A DNA stretch of 64,000 bases from Rheum nobile (taxonomy: Eukaryota; Streptophyta; Magnoliopsida; Caryophyllales; Polygonaceae): assembly GCA_027886185.1 (NCBI GenBank), contig WOAB01000501.1, positions 1,550,001-1,614,000 of the forward strand, in the 5' to 3' direction. Shown piece after piece: positions 11,450 through 23,348 of this stretch (the first letter of the stretch is position 1; each line of letters opens with the position of its first letter). Both the position numbers and the translations under genes were made by a program. The notes beneath the pieces were generated by a model that saw nothing but the letters and a program-made list of their open reading frames with translations, ran no database searches and was not told the origin of the DNA.

Positions 11450-13833
11450 TGTGATATCCCGTAATTTTGTAAGGTTATATTGGGAATTATGGAATTTTCC
11501 CAGGTACCTGTTGTGTACGTCGGATTTAATTCAAGTAGTTTGAGACATTCTGTAATGTGCTCTGTATCTGTAATATTTTTCTCAGTAAAATAATATACAG
11601 ACATCATGCCTTGGAGTTTAATTGTCGTTCGCGTACGATAATTTTTATCCCGGTCTATCGTCAAGCTCGTTCAAAGCCGAATGGGCGGGAAAATGGGGAA
11701 ACGGCGACCGCCGTGGTTGGGCCCGAGATGTCAACGTGTCAGCTTCTAGCTGGCCGCGACAGACCTAACGACGGCGACCGCCGCATTTACGGCGACCGCC
11801 GCGTGCCCGCCGCAGGCAAAATCACGGCGCCCGCCGTGATTGTTCAGTGGGCATTGCCCGATGGTCGCCGGCGTCGTTCGAGGCGCGCCGTTGCGTCATT
11901 TGCCGCGTCTGAGGGTTTGCAGATCACTCCTTGGGGTTTGCCTATAAATAGATGAGCTTGGGCATGGGTTTTGGGTTATCTACAACCCCGAATCGCTGCC
12001 AAATTCGCCTCTCGCCGGAGTTGTGTTTTCGCCGGAAGTTGAAGGTCTCGCCGGTGTTGCTTTGGTGTGGTTCCTGAGTGCCTTTGTGAAGCTTTTGGTT
12101 AGCCTTGGAGGTTAGAAGCCAAAGCAAGTCGAAGGAGGCCGAACCGCTCATGTTTTGGGGTGAGTTTCTCTCGTTTCAGTCGGCCGTGTTCTTCACGGCG
12201 ACCGCCGTGTTCTTCACGGCGACCGCCGCCAAGAACAGCGACCGCCGCCAGTGCCCAGAACGCCTTCGTGGCTTTGGCTTGGTCGGTTGTCGTCGTGGCG
12301 TCTTTCCTTTCGTGTTCTTTCGCCGTGTTTAGATTCGTACTGTTTATGTCGGATCTAACTTAGGGTTCCTTTTATGGGTCAACTCGAAGGTCGTTGTGCT
12401 GTCAGAGCTGTACCGTGTCGAGCCCGGAATCCAGTGACGTCTTTAGACTATTCTGCGGAGTAAGGCAAGTGGCGGTTCGCTCTTGCTCTTTCGTTCCATA
12501 TTTACATTAATTATCAGTAGTTTATCTGAGTAATTAATTTAGAATGAATATTCTGTTTGTCTGGAAACGGTTTTGATAAGCTGTTTTGAAAATCATATAA
12601 TAGGTTGTATATCTGTTAGAACAACGCTATTATCTGTGATCGTCTTTCGGGCCTTTATGTGGATTTATCCTATAAATGTTGTGGTGCTGTAACTGTTTAG
12701 TTAGCACTGTTAAATAGGAACATTACTCGAACTATGTCCAGTCGTTTCTTTATAATCTGGTATCGGGATGGCTCGTCCTCATCTGGTACTATTCTATGAT
12801 CATGATCGGTCTCTTACACATGTGTGTAGAGACAGGACACTTAGCTGGTGTCACAAACCTTTCGGTATACGTCACTCTCGACGAAACGTATACTAAGATG
12901 TGTCGTCCCACTGGTGGGGTACACATGTAAAAGTCTATAACGTGATGTGTGTTTTTGAAACATAAATCAGATAAGTGCTACCTTGACGCACATAATTAAT
13001 ACACATTGGGCGAGTAGTGCAGCTAAGTTCAGTGCAGCTAGGAAAACTCGTCTTGACTTGAATGTAGTACGTTCTCTTTCCAATCTGGATTCGCTGTAGG
13101 CGATGAGGTTGGTCGTGAACCGAAGCATCTCAGTCAGTTTTAAATCATTGTTGAATGATTCTGTAATATTCCAGATTTGTCATTACTTCCTTAAAGACTC
13201 ATTTCCGTTGGAGTCTTCTTTCGAGTCGATTTCTGTGAAGATTCAGTCTTCCAGAATCTTCTCTTGTGCATACCTCTTGTTTATTCCAGTAGGAATATGA
13301 TGGTTGACTATCGTTATCGGTTATTATCCGAGAAGCGATGAGTCTAACCTAATATGACTGCTTCGAACCAGTCTGCTTTGTACCCTTGCTAGTCTATTCA
13401 TTTAGACTAACCAACCAATGTTTTCCCTTGCATGGTTGGCTGGTGTCATCCGTTCGATTCGGCACATCAGTTAAGAAGTAGCTCAGAAGATTAGAAGGAC
13501 TATGGAGTCGGCGGTGGTTTTTGAATGTTTTAATTATTTCTTTAATCAGGTTATGATCCTTTGGACAATAACTCCGATTGTAACTTACTTTCTTAGTCTT
13601 CCGCTGTGTTTGGTTTAAACTATGTTTTGACCTATTCGGGATTGGGTTGTAATCCCGTAACTCTTGTTTCCTCGATAATGTTATGTTTTGGAATTTAATG
13701 CTTGATCTTTGTGTATCAATTGCATTTCATAAATCGTATTTATTTGGTAAAGCCTTGGGTGATCTCGGTAAGGAACACTGGGGTCACTGGCGGTAATACC
13801 TTTCCAAAAGGGTTAAGTTTTGGAGGTGTTACA
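11450..13833. mobile_element. Solo LTR, copy 1 (2384 bp), inserted in the LINE
   Basis: The insertion starts TGTGATATCCCG and ends GGAGGTGTTACA (TG...CA). It is flanked by perfect 5-bp duplications GTGAC (11445-11449 and 13834-13838), and removing it rejoins the LINE RT frame. It has no internal domain, primer site or second LTR, so it is a solo LTR left by recombination. Its 3' 90 bp (including CACTGGCGGTAATACCTTTC) and its middle (TAAGGCAAGTGGCGGTTC) match the LTR at 37465-39847 in reverse orientation. Length and termini fit a Ty3/gypsy, probably chromovirus, LTR; the lineage and sense strand are not certain. It carries GC-rich palindrome clusters. Confidence 0.92.
11702..12247. repeat. Two clusters of the palindrome CGGCGACCGCCG in solo LTR copy 1
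   Basis: Exact copies at 11702-11713, 11772-11783, 11790-11801, 12196-12207 and 12217-12228. Variants at 11825-11836 (CGGCGCCCGCCG) and 12236-12247. Each has 5-bp arms CGGCG/CGCCG around AC. Cluster I covers LTR positions about 253-387 and cluster II about 747-798; spacing within clusters is 18-21 bp where closest. The surrounding LTR is much less GC-rich. Confidence 0.95.
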
Positions 13834-14649
13834 GTGACCTTATAGCCTCTTTCATCGTCATTCTTGCAATGGAATACTTGGCACAAAAACTTACTTATGA
13901 ATCAGGTTCTTCTAACAGAAAAATTAGAATTCAAATAACGAAGCATGGAACTTGCATCGCATCCCCTTCTTAAACTTCGCTGATGACACATTAATTTTTG
14001 CAAACGCAAGTCGTGACAATATGCTTTTCATTAAATCTCTCCTTGGCGACTTCTCTCTTAAGTCTGGACTTTCCATTAATTACCACAAAAGCACATTCCA
14101 AACTTCTTGCAATATCTCGAGACAACAATCTCTCTCTTGCAAGTATTCTTAATTTACAGGTGACTCGATCTATGGAAATATACTTAGACATACCTATTAT
14201 TCGAGGACGTGTTAAAAATGAAATTTTCGTTGATGCAATTTCGAAGTTACAAAAACAGCTTGAAAAATGGAAAACTAATTCGCTGTCTCAAGCATGTCAT
14301 TCTATTCTCATTCAATCTAACTTACAATCTCAGTTTAATTACTTAATGCAGAGTTTCCTTCTTCCTAAGGGCAATTGCCAAGAAATTGATAAGATTTACA
14401 AAAAGTTTTTCTCGAATCACGCTAATCCTAATCACCATTCCCTCATTAGTTGGGATTTGATTTGTCAACCTAAGTGTTGTGGCGGTCTTGACATTGAACT
14501 ATCTTATAACATCAATATAACAATGCAAATGAAGTTACTCTGAAAACTTATTACGGATCCTCAATCGGTTTGGGTTCGAATTATCTCAAAAAAATATTTA
14601 CATAACTCATACATTTTTTCCTACAAAAAGAAACTTTCAGATTCCTGGC

Positions 14650-15030
14650 AATTTTCCAGGCTTTTGCAAATACGAGAACAATTTCGAAAAAGGCTTTTCT
14701 GGCAACTTGGCGATGGTACTCATATTAAGTTTTGGGAAGACCATTGGATTCTGAACCTCACCCTTTCTGAGTATGCTGGCAACCATGATCGTGGGACCAC
14801 CGTCTCTCAATTTATAACCCCAGATAAGAAATGGAATCTGGGAGCTCTTCAACAGATCCTCCCGCATCACTTTATCCCTAAAATTTTGGGTATCTTCATA
14901 CCCACGACTTACACATCAGACAGACTTATTTGGTTTCCCTCGTCTGATGGTACCTTTACAGTTAAGAGTGCTTACTCTTTACTTACTCGTACGCCTACCT
15001 CCCCATGCTTTCCTACTTGGTTCTGAAAAC
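14650..15030 (+). pseudogene. LINE zf-RVT region (broken)
   Basis: The frame reads REQFRKRLFWQLGDGTHIKF, WEDHWI and DRLIWFPSSDGTFTVKSAYS, the standard segment between RT and RNase H in plant LINEs. A frameshift follows near 15020; the zinc-binding part continues in other frames with stops. Confidence 0.8.
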
Positions 15031-15431
15031 TGGAAATTCCACCCAAAAAAAATTTATGGAAATGCTTTTCTGACTCCTTACCCACAACGGAGCGTCTTAA
15101 TAGGCATTACTCAAGGGTTCCATCTCATTGCGTCCTCTGTAATTTTCCCACTGAGGACTCCAACCATCTGTTTTTTTGTTGTACTTTCACTTCTACGTCT
15201 GTTCAACTATTTCAAAACCTTATCGGTCTTATTTTTAATTTTCATGTCACTAATGACTTCTATACTAATATGGAATTCTTCCCCTCCACAAACAAAGATA
15301 TTATACCTATACTTTTCCTTTGATGGCATATCTGGAAAGATCAAAATGCTTTAATTTTTCGACAAGATCCTATTCAAATTCAGCAAACTTTAAACCATAC
15401 ATACGTCTCCTACAATGACTGGATTGCAAGC

Positions 15432-15949
15432 TTGTCACACGCGCATCACTCCACTACCACTAAAAGGAAACGCTCCAATTATTTTTCCCAATGGAAAAAA
15501 CCACCTCCTAACTGCATAAAATTAAATTTTGATGCATCCATTAAACAAAACGGTTCTACACATATCAGATATGTTTTCCGAAACCACTGCGGTGAGGTGG
15601 TCTTCTTAGACCATAGGCAGATCATCTGCTCCTCACCTATTAAAGCTGAAGCGCTTGCCGCTCTTGAATACCTTTGTAGGGCTATTTCGCAAGGCTATAG
15701 GCGGATAGTTCTTGAATGAGATAATCTCTTTGCCATTAATTCTATTCGTGCAATTTGGAAAATCCCCTGAGAAATTTCAACAATAATCCGAGAAATTCGC
15801 ACATTGTTATATGGTTTGAATTATTTTCAGATTCATCATTGTTATCGAGAATCCAATAAAGTTGTTGACTTTCTGACAAATTCAAATATCTCCCATACTA
15901 TCCTACGGAATGCTATTTTAGACTACCGGCCTGCAGCCTTAACATGATT
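15432..15949 (+). pseudogene. LINE C-terminal RNase H domain (broken)
   Basis: The frame reads WKKPPPNCIKLNFDASIKQN, where FDAS holds the first catalytic Asp, then KAEALAALEYL with the conserved Glu. TGA at 15717-15719 falls just before the segment with the third acidic residue. After another stop come HHCYRESNKVVDFLTN and NSNISHTILRN, the usual RNase H end. This is a plant-type RVT_3 RNase H appended to an L1-like ORF2. Confidence 0.8.
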
Positions 15950-16117
15950 ACACATAGTTACAAAGTTCTCGAAGTCGATATTTAGATTCGAGCTCTAGTA
16001 TTTTTTCATCTTGTAAGTCATTTGTAAAAATCATCCGTTGTGATTTGGATATGTCTTTTGGTTTGTAAAAATGCTTATTGTTTGCCTATATATATATTAA
16101 AAAAAAAGGTATTTGCT

Positions 16118-16318
16118 TAGCTTGACCCGAACTCGCTGCCGCTCATAAGGCACAGCATAAGTTATAAAACCGGGTCGGAGCCGATTTCGCCGTTCTAGAG
16201 AAAAGCGGTGGGGAAGTGAAACGACGCCGTATTGTTCGTCTAGATTAGTTACAACTTACAAGTGAGAACTCGAAAGTCTCCTTGCCTTGTCATCCCGATT
16301 ACTGGAGGGGGATCGGAA
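16118..16318. promoter_or_regulatory. Short promoter and leader of the Trm112-like gene
   Basis: Only about 200 bp separate the LINE end from the start codon. The stretch contains GAAACGACGCCGTATTG (16218-16234), a GC-containing block of a kind common in plant core promoters, and no clear TATA box. The true distal promoter may lie upstream of the LINE. Confidence 0.35.
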
Positions 16319-17484
16319 ATGGTGAAATTAAGCAGAGCATTGATGAATGAAGCGGGAATTAGGCTGAGCAAGACGCTCTCTGAGATTCTGGTGTGTCCAT
16401 TAACGAAGAAATCACTCAGGTATTTCCTCTTTTTTGAATCTCTCTCTTATCTTCGCATTTGGCTTGCTTTTGGAGGGGGTGGATGAATCATTCGATTTTT
16501 TTAAATTTATTTTTTGTGAGCAGGTACTGTGAGAAGACAAATTCCTTGATCAGTGATGAAATCGGGGTCTCTTTTCCCGTGAGTATCATCTATTTCCTGG
16601 TGGAATGTTTGCATTTTGCATCGGATTTATTGTTCGGATACAACTTTGCTATATAGAATGAGCTTAATTTGTAGTAGTTCAAACCCCTGTACATGAAACC
16701 ACTCATAGTTTAGGGTTTTTCTTGGCCCCAACTTGTCGAACCATATATTCCTTTCTATCTTCTTGAAATTGGATGTTTTTTTTTCTTCTCATTGCCAAAT
16801 TCGCTGTTTCCTCCTGTAGTATTTGATGATTCCCTTATGTATTCAGTTCTTTGGATGATCACCTCATCCTATTCAATATCCACTAAGTTTCATATGAACT
16901 TGCAAATTGGTCAGATTTTCATTCTCGATTTATTGAATGAATACTTCAAATGCCATTCTCATGTGTTGGTTTTTGTGTTTGCATTGTGATGGACTATTTT
17001 TGGTTTTGTGATCTGTGTCTGGTTCTAGTAGAGAACCATTGTGACAAGCAACCTCTTGATTTTTTTAACAGCAATGTCCTGAGGAATTTCTTCTTTTCTG
17101 TAATGGAGAAGTATAATTAGTGGGATTCTTGGACGGTTTATGAACCTTTATTCAGATCAATTTGAGTTGATTGATTTACTACGCTTTTCCTGTATCCAGT
17201 TCATGTATGTCAAAACCTGTTCACCATCTTCTGTGCAAAGTTTTCATTTTGTTCAATTAAACCTGACTTGCTGCGTATGAGTTAAGCCAATCTGTGGTTA
17301 GGGTTCATTGAATTGAAGTGGATACTTTAGTTACAGTTATCATATGATATTCTATGTGTGTAAGGACATGATTCAGTTGCTGTGTTATATAATGTAGATT
17401 GTTAATGGAATACCCTGCTTGGTTCCAAAGGACGGCAAGATACTTGAAGATAATGAAGCGTCTACCATGAAAGAGGGAGACTAG
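16319..17484 (+). CDS. Trm112p/UPF0434-family small protein (preY-like)
   Basis: Three exons, 16319-16419, 16524-16578 and 17398-17484, with GT-AG introns of 104 and 819 bp, encode 80 residues. The core LSEILVCPLTKKSLRYC, then NSLISDEIGVSFPIVNGIPC and LVPKDGKIL, is the Trm112p domain (about residues 18-66), close to bacterial YcaR and to mitochondrial preY. Trm112 proteins stabilise methyltransferases; preY is linked to mitochondrial assembly and methylation steps. Which role applies here is not shown. The family ACP/VCP turn is present. The N-terminus (MVKLSRALMNEAGIRLSKT) is short and slightly basic and could be a mitochondrial signal. Start choice: the first ATG giving the family length. 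Each exon junction preserves the frame and matches the domain, so splicing is well supported. Confidence 0.85.
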
Positions 17485-18630
17485 CAAAGATGGAGGGAGC
17501 ATGCTAATTTACTAGCAAGTTCCTCTTCCTTCACATAAAGGAAGTTGTAACTTGGTATGACAGAATTTGCCTCAAAATATTTGATGATTTCCCATTTCAA
17601 TTGGATAGCTCAGTTGAAAGTTTTAAATGGGGATTCGATCTTCACCAGCTCCGGAATGCTGTTTGAATGTCAAACATATAGAGGATAAAGTTCAAATGCA
17701 AGGCTAGGGTTACACTCGAATTGGGCCATTTTTCATCCAGTTCATTGTGAACCCAAGACAAGCAATAAGTGCAGCAGCGCCACACAGGGATCACACCCAA
17801 CAAATAAAAACTCCTCTACAAACCAATTAATAAAAATCGCCGAATGACACCATCAAAACTCATAATAGATAGAAATGACAAGTACATGATACAAGAGACA
17901 AAATCTATCTTTTTACACTACATTTTGTACGCATAGAGATTGCGTACGCAATTTTTATGCGTACATGCAGAAAACTTGTACGCTGTATTCTTGCGTACAT
18001 GTTTTTTATCTGTATTTCACATGGAAATTGCGTACGCAATTTCCATGCGTACATGCGTACAAAATGTAGTGCGAAAAGTTAGATTTTGTATTGTATATAG
18101 CGGCCACGTTTAAAAATGAAAAGCAGAAAGGTAAACCTAAACAGGAAACAACCACCAAGTGTACAAATGCAGCAAAACCATCAAACAAAAACTCCCTTGG
18201 CTTTCCTCTGCAATCAAGCATGCTGTTTTTTAGGACCAGACCAAGGCAGCACAGGGATACGAAACTAATCCCTTTTTACAGAGACCGTTGAGAAACCGTC
18301 ATTTGAACCCAACAAGTAAACATGGCAAGAAAAAAAACCGCTCTCTAGCGTGTCATTGTTTTTCAATTCATTCCCAAAATCTCCCTCATTGATCATCATA
18401 CCAAGGAAGTCATTTTTATATCAACATGTGCACCATGAACAATCATACCTAGATTTGAAGGCCTTTTGTGTTTTCTGGAAAGTGGTAGGGAAACTTCACA
18501 TGGTGTCGGTGGTGATCAATATTTGCTCAAACTCCTTCCATCCTTGGAAGTCTCTGAATGGCCTTGATGAATCCAAAAGGGTTTATATATTCCAGTGTGA
18601 ACATCTCTACCTTGCCTTCAGAGCTGTGAT
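17485..18630. other. Convergent 3' ends of the Trm112-like and LARP1-like genes
   Basis: Non-coding DNA between two genes transcribed towards each other, presumably holding both 3' UTRs. The only structure I can define is the inverted repeat at 17889-18097. Short open frames on both strands here look like no known protein. Confidence 0.6.
17889..18097. mobile_element. Inverted-repeat MITE with perfect internal palindromes
   Basis: The outer arms pair imperfectly (GATACAAGAGACAAAATCTA against the reverse complement of TAGATTTTGTATTGTATA). Inside them lies a strong pair, CACTACATTTTGTACGCA at 17926 and its complement ending at 18071. Two palindromes ATTGCGTACGCAAT (17939-17952, 18027-18040) sit inside; the second extends to a perfect 26-bp palindrome (18021-18046). 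GCGTAC recurs throughout. CACTA-like termini suggest a CACTA-derived MITE, but I find no matching 3-bp duplication, so the class is open. Confidence 0.65.
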
Positions 18631-21600
18631 CTAGTCTTGTTTTTCTTCCAGTGTCAGTCCTTGGACATGAGCTGGAAGTATGTCCTGCAGCATTCGAGGG
18701 TAATGAGAGCCAGATGCAGTGGGAAACCGAGCAGAAGATGGCATTACCCATCTCATCCAATCATCGCGTTTCCTGATTTTATCTCCCTGGCAATACAATA
18801 TGTCAACAACAAAACCGTCGAACCAAACCAACTTGTTCACTTGTAATTAGTAACATGAGAAAAAAGAAAAGTTTGATAACCAAATTTTTTATAACTATAA
18901 GCTTGAATGGCATGCTAATAACCTGTACTTCCACAACAATAGAAGCTCGGACAGCATCCAGTATCGGTTGAATATCAGTAGTTAACTCCATGACCTGAAA
19001 ACAACCAACAGCACAGTTGGAGTCAAAGCACAAGCTTTGGAAATGGTCTTTCAACATGCTATCAACCCAATGTAAAATGCAATAGTAGGTTGCTGATGAC
19101 CAAAAAGAAAACAGGTTGCGAGGAATTAAAATATATCAACAATTCAAGTTTACTTCCAACTAATAATATTGTCTCTTTCCCCCATCCTACTTGGAGGGCA
19201 AGTGGACATAGAGAAGGGAAGCAACAGAACTAGATTATGCAATAGAATCAGAAAAAAATCATAATACAACATGAGATACCCATAATATTATTCGGACAGC
19301 AAAGATGTCATCTTTCATTTGGAAGAATGCAGCAGCCTACACATGTTACCTTTAAGGAAGTAGTAAACAGTAATTGGTCATCAAAAAGAAAAATTCATGT
19401 AAAGTAAAGAATAAAAGTGTCTCTGTAAATCCATTTAAAACTTGACCTTGCAATCTAAATGGTATGACTATGAATTATTTTAAAGTTCTAATGCTCACAC
19501 TAACAACATGCTTATTATATTTTTTGTTGTAATAGGGGAAGGTAATAGGAATGCAATATTAAGGTTTTCTACAAGATTTGGTTTACAAATAAAAAAAGAA
19601 ACCTTCCTAACAGGAGAAAATTCGACAGTAGACAAGACACAAGATGTATGACTGCCAATCCACAAATCTGGGGGGTGTACTTACAATCAATTTAAGCAAC
19701 AATATATAAGCACATCCATGACCACCCATCTCCAAATGATTTTTGTACCAGATATGTTATCCAAGTACGAACAAGTATGAATCCTTATATCACTCATACA
19801 TAGAGGTACAATCAACCATCTATCTGGCAAAGATTGCAAAGTTCTATGCAGGAATATATGACAACCTTCATAATTCACAAACACGCACAGTACAACCACA
19901 GAAGGAAGGAATTCATGGTGAATTAGAGATTAACATGCAAAACATGGTTCATCAATTGATCAAATACTCGACATGATATATGACAACCTTCATAATTCAC
20001 AAACACGCACAGTACAACCACAGAAGGAAGGAATTCATGGTGAATTAGAGATTAACATGCAAAACATGGTTCATCAATTGATCAAATACTCGACATGATA
20101 ATGATATAAATAACAAACCTACTCCATTAGTTAAAAAAAATCTATTAAGAGTTTACGACATAATCCAAGGAACAAGGATATGATTATAATTCTAAATCAT
20201 CATATTCATATATATATGAGAAGCCATAACAAGTGGGCCCCCAAACACATGTATCTAATAATAGTATAATATTTATCACAGGCTAAACAACAGTGAAGTG
20301 CAAAAGAGTATAACAATGCTCACTATGCTTACTTTTCTGAAGTTTGCAATTAGTTGGATAGGGACCCAACCATATTCATCCATGTTCTTGCGCAAATATG
20401 TATCCTTAATCAAGTTGTCATTACTGCAGCAAGAAAACAACACATGTAGCTGATATTTACTTCTAGACTTGCATACATAAACAGGAAAAATAATATGTTA
20501 AATTGGTTGAAGTAACCTGAAGTAATAATCTATCTGATTTATAATCTTAGCATGTAACTGAGAATCCCGCGGAGGATAGTAAACTGCAGGAGGCATTTGC
20601 GCAACCACAGGCATTCCTGGGTGTGGAGCATAATAATAAAACGGCTGCACATCTGAGAAGATAACCCATTTAGAGCAATTCGTGTTAAATTATGTGTTAC
20701 ATACATGACACTCAATGCCCTAAACAACTTACCAGGAGGAATGCTCATAAGACCACCATAAGGTATAGGTGGTGGAGGGAAATATGCAGGAGCACCAGGT
20801 GGAGGAGCTCTTACAAATCCACTTGGACCAGCTCTTTGTGGTTGCATGATTGGATCTCTTCCGTTAAAACTCCTCTGGTGATTCCAATCATGGTTTCGAC
20901 GGTCATGATCACGTCTACCACTAAAAGAACCATCTCCACGCAAATGGGACCCACTGTTACTCCTCCTGTAATTACGTTGCTGAGGACGGTCACCTCCACT
21001 CCTCAGGGCACCCTCCCTAGTAGCATTGTTATGTCCACGGTCTCTACCTGAGCTATCAGAGACACCAGAACTCGTCTTTGAAAGACTATTGCTAGCATGT
21101 GAAGGATCCCCCATAGAACTTGATTGTGAAAAGCCTCCATCTGAAGATGAATTTCCCCCACCGTCATGCCTCGCCGGTCTCTGGCGAGCAGATCGCACAT
21201 TGTTCTGAGTAGCATTAGGGATTGGTTTGTTAGGCTTACTAGTTGTCTGTTTCTGTGGAGATGCTGGCGAAGAAGATTCATTTGCAGCAGGAACCTAAGG
21301 TATAACCACATTGAACAATAAACAAACCGTGAATTTACCATCGTTAACAAATAATTGGAAGAGATAACTGCAGTATAGCCCATAATTTAGGGATCTCTTC
21401 TCAATACCATCTAAATTTTTTATAGTTTCAATAAATCATCTCGCATTATTAGAGTTTAACAGCTTAACAACAGTATTATAAGATCACTACAGACTGAAAA
21501 CATATCAAAAACCTATTAGTTCATCAAATCAAGAAACTGGAACGTCTGCTACTGAATTGTTCTACTGCTTGTCCTCCCCAATTGCAAATTACATTACTGA

Positions 21601-22072
21601 ATACGAAAGTAGGAGAGGAGGGTTCAAAGCGAACCTGAGGCAAGAAGATCGGAGCATCTGGAGGATTCGTCGAGGAATCAACTAACGGCGGCTTCACGGA
21701 AACGTTGGCGGATTCAGAGAGGGTAGGCCAAGCGACAGCTCCCATCACCAGGCCGGTCTCAAGAGCGGCATTGTAAGACCTATTCCAAGCCTGCTTTGGA
21801 GAGCCATTGACATATTCGCAGCCGTCAGAGCCCTCGGGGAAACCCTGATTGGTATCCTGGTGGTAAACAAACTCCGCCGCAGCCGTCACCGGCTTTTCAG
21901 GCAGAGCAGGATGATCGCTCATCCCTCCGACTTCTTTCCCGCCAACAATCTGATTCCATGGCGGCGACGAGGTCCGGCGAGGCGGCGCGTGAGGTCCGCT
22001 GAGGGCGTCTCCGGCGGACGCGCGGGGAGAGAGAGCGGCGCTGGCATTGCTGTTAATGGTGGCTGCCATCAT
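18631..22072 (-). CDS. LARP1: La-related protein 1 (LARP1b/c-like RNA-binding protein)
   Basis: Six exons in transcript order: 22072-21635, 21294-20733, 20652-20517, 20423-20333, 18994-18923, 18786-18631. Frame is kept at every GT-AG junction, giving 484 residues. Residues 1-360 are low-complexity Ser/Pro/Asn/Arg-rich with the family blocks SSPPWNQIV, MGAVAWPTLSES and RSFNGRD. The La motif (about 365-445) reads INQIDYYFSNDNLIKDTYLR, GWVPIQLIANFRKVMELTTD and VEVQGDKIRKRDDW. LARP1 proteins bind mRNA 5' TOP and cap regions and poly(A), and in plants act in heat-triggered mRNA decay and leaf senescence. There is no DM15 repeat region, as in the short plant LARP1b/c forms. The start is the first of two adjacent ATGs (22072, 22069); an in-frame ATG at 22171 would add 33 atypical residues. 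A CT run (22309-22322) lies in the leader or promoter. Confidence 0.93.
19856..20099. repeat. Perfect 122-bp tandem duplication in a LARP1 intron
   Basis: 19856-19977 is repeated immediately at 19978-20099 with no difference that I can see. Both copies run from TATATGACAACCTTCATAAT to CAAATACTCGACATGA. It lies in the fourth intron (18995-20332), away from the splice sites. Identity points to a very recent event or an assembly artefact. Confidence 0.95.
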
Positions 22073-22409
22073 CAACGGATTTGACTTAGGGTTTCTCCAA
22101 ATGCCGACGGATTTGGTAAATCCAGAGGATTGGAGAGTGATCAAAAAAATTGTTCTTTCCCCTCTGAACAATTAGGTTAAAGAATTTCTGATTTGAAAAG
22201 CTTGGTTGAGGATCGATGGATAGAGAAGATCGGATCCGGAATCAAACTGATTTGAAAAGCTTAATTCGTGTTCAACCTCTCTATCGGAGTTGCCAGTCAC
22301 AGTCACGCTCTCTCTCTCTCTCGCACACGCAGAAATGTTCTTCGTGAACGGAAGAGGTGTTGATTTGTTCCCTTCCGTAGAAGGACAATTTGATGGCTTC
22401 TTTACCATT

Positions 22410-23085
22410 TTGCCCCTGTATCCTCCCTCTATTTACGGTCAACCCTCCCACTATGTGAAAATTCTGATCATATCATTTCTAGGGTTAAATGAACTCAAAA
22501 TTATTCTTATGTAAGACCAGATTGACTGTGTAAATGAACTCAAATTTACGAAATAATTTACATTTATGATTGAAAATTTCAAAATTTTAATGTTAAATGC
22601 ATGCATTTTTTCACTTATAACAATATAATTTTCATTCAACTACAAGTTACTCAAATCTCCATTTTACCCAAATACAAGGTTTTTATTTGAGAAAACCCAA
22701 TTCAAAGGTTAATTACATCAACCCTTGGAATGAAATTTTAACAAGCATCCAACATCAAAACTTGGTATCCATACAGAAAGCGGTTAACCGCAAGCCGATA
22801 TTAATTCTTACCAAATGACCCCTAAAGAACTTTAAACAATGCTAATCAAATGTAAGAAGAATAAAGTCATGTGTGGGGCTTATTAGAAGGCTTATTGTTA
22901 AGGGTCGTTTGGTTCGCTTAAAAAAAATTTGGGGGCAACATATCAAAACGACGCGTTAACGGCTGTTTGCTTTAAGCAGTGCCATTTTACTGGGCGCGCG
23001 AACGTGGCTCAGATGGCGTCGCGTGGCGCGTAATCGGACGGTCAGCGATTTTCGCTGGCCGTCCGTTTTTGTAACTTTAAAATTA
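22410..23085. other. Intergenic DNA upstream of LARP1
   Basis: No gene is seen. GGGGCTTATTAGAAGGCTTATTG near 22876 resembles, inverted, the sequence at about 23890-23950 (complement GAGCATCATTATTGGGGGAC... GGGGCTTATTG). The two may be worn ends of a Tourist-like element of about 1.1 kb that holds the Stowaway copy; this is weak. A short GC-rich stretch (22985-23065) shows nothing recognisable. Confidence 0.35.
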
Positions 23086-23087
23086 TA

Positions 23088-23346
23088 CTACATCCGTCCC
23101 ATAATGTTTGTCCTGTTTCGTTTTTGTACACTATTCATAATTGAAGAGAATTTTTAAGATTTCTTTCAATATATAAGAAAAAACATAGTCATGTGGGGTC
23201 TTGTTTAATTCGTCTCAACGAGTACTTTGATAATATCAAAAAATTATAATTTGTATTAATATGTAATTAGAGATACTAACGATACAAAACCTGCATCGGC
23301 AAATGTGTCCGGTCAAAACAGGACAAACATTATGGGACGGAGGGAG
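23088..23346. mobile_element. Stowaway-like (Tc1/mariner) MITE
   Basis: The terminal inverted repeats CTACATCCGTCCCATAATGT and the complement of ACATTATGGGACGGAGGGAG carry the Stowaway hallmark CTCCCTCCGTCCC (CTACATCC at the left end here). TA duplications are at 23086-23087 and 23347-23348. The 259 bp are AT-rich and non-coding. Confidence 0.93.
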
Positions 23347-23348
23347 TA

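Larger units (their letters stand above)
11298..14543 (+). pseudogene. LINE reverse transcriptase domain (broken, interrupted)
   Basis: The first part (11298-11449) reads THVLTKFGFCELWIQRVMTC and CGLRQGD, the region just before the RT catalytic box. The frame resumes after the solo LTR at 13839 with a counterpart of the SPxLF segment (ILAMEYLAQKL). FADDTLIF, the catalytic YADD-type box, is at about 13976-14000. The thumb-like segment after about 14130 (YLDIPI, ISKLQKQLEKWKTNSLSQAC) is in another frame and ends at TGA 14541. Stops and frameshifts separate the pieces, so no protein can be made. Confidence 0.85.
11290..16109 (+). mobile_element. 5'-truncated LINE (L1-like with RNase H), split by a solo LTR
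   Basis: The element starts abruptly inside an RT domain (about 11298) and ends in a run of 9 A (about 16100-16108). Imperfect target duplications flank it: TATTTGGCT at 11281-11289 and TATTTGCT from 16110. Order on +: RT fragment (11298-11449), inserted LTR (11450-13833), RT continuation with FADD, zf-RVT region, RNase H domain, A-rich tail. A 5' truncation and variable-length duplication are typical of target-primed reverse transcription. Many stops and frameshifts show it is old. It ends about 210 bp before the start codon of the next gene. Confidence 0.85.

Noticed and set aside
11557..12363. Open frames on + in the GC-rich part of solo LTR copy 1
   Set aside because: They arise from the palindrome-rich LTR sequence and match no protein; the homologous LTR copy does not preserve them.
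20692..21051. 119-residue open frame on +
   Set aside because: Antisense of LARP1 exon 2, which has strong family similarity on -.
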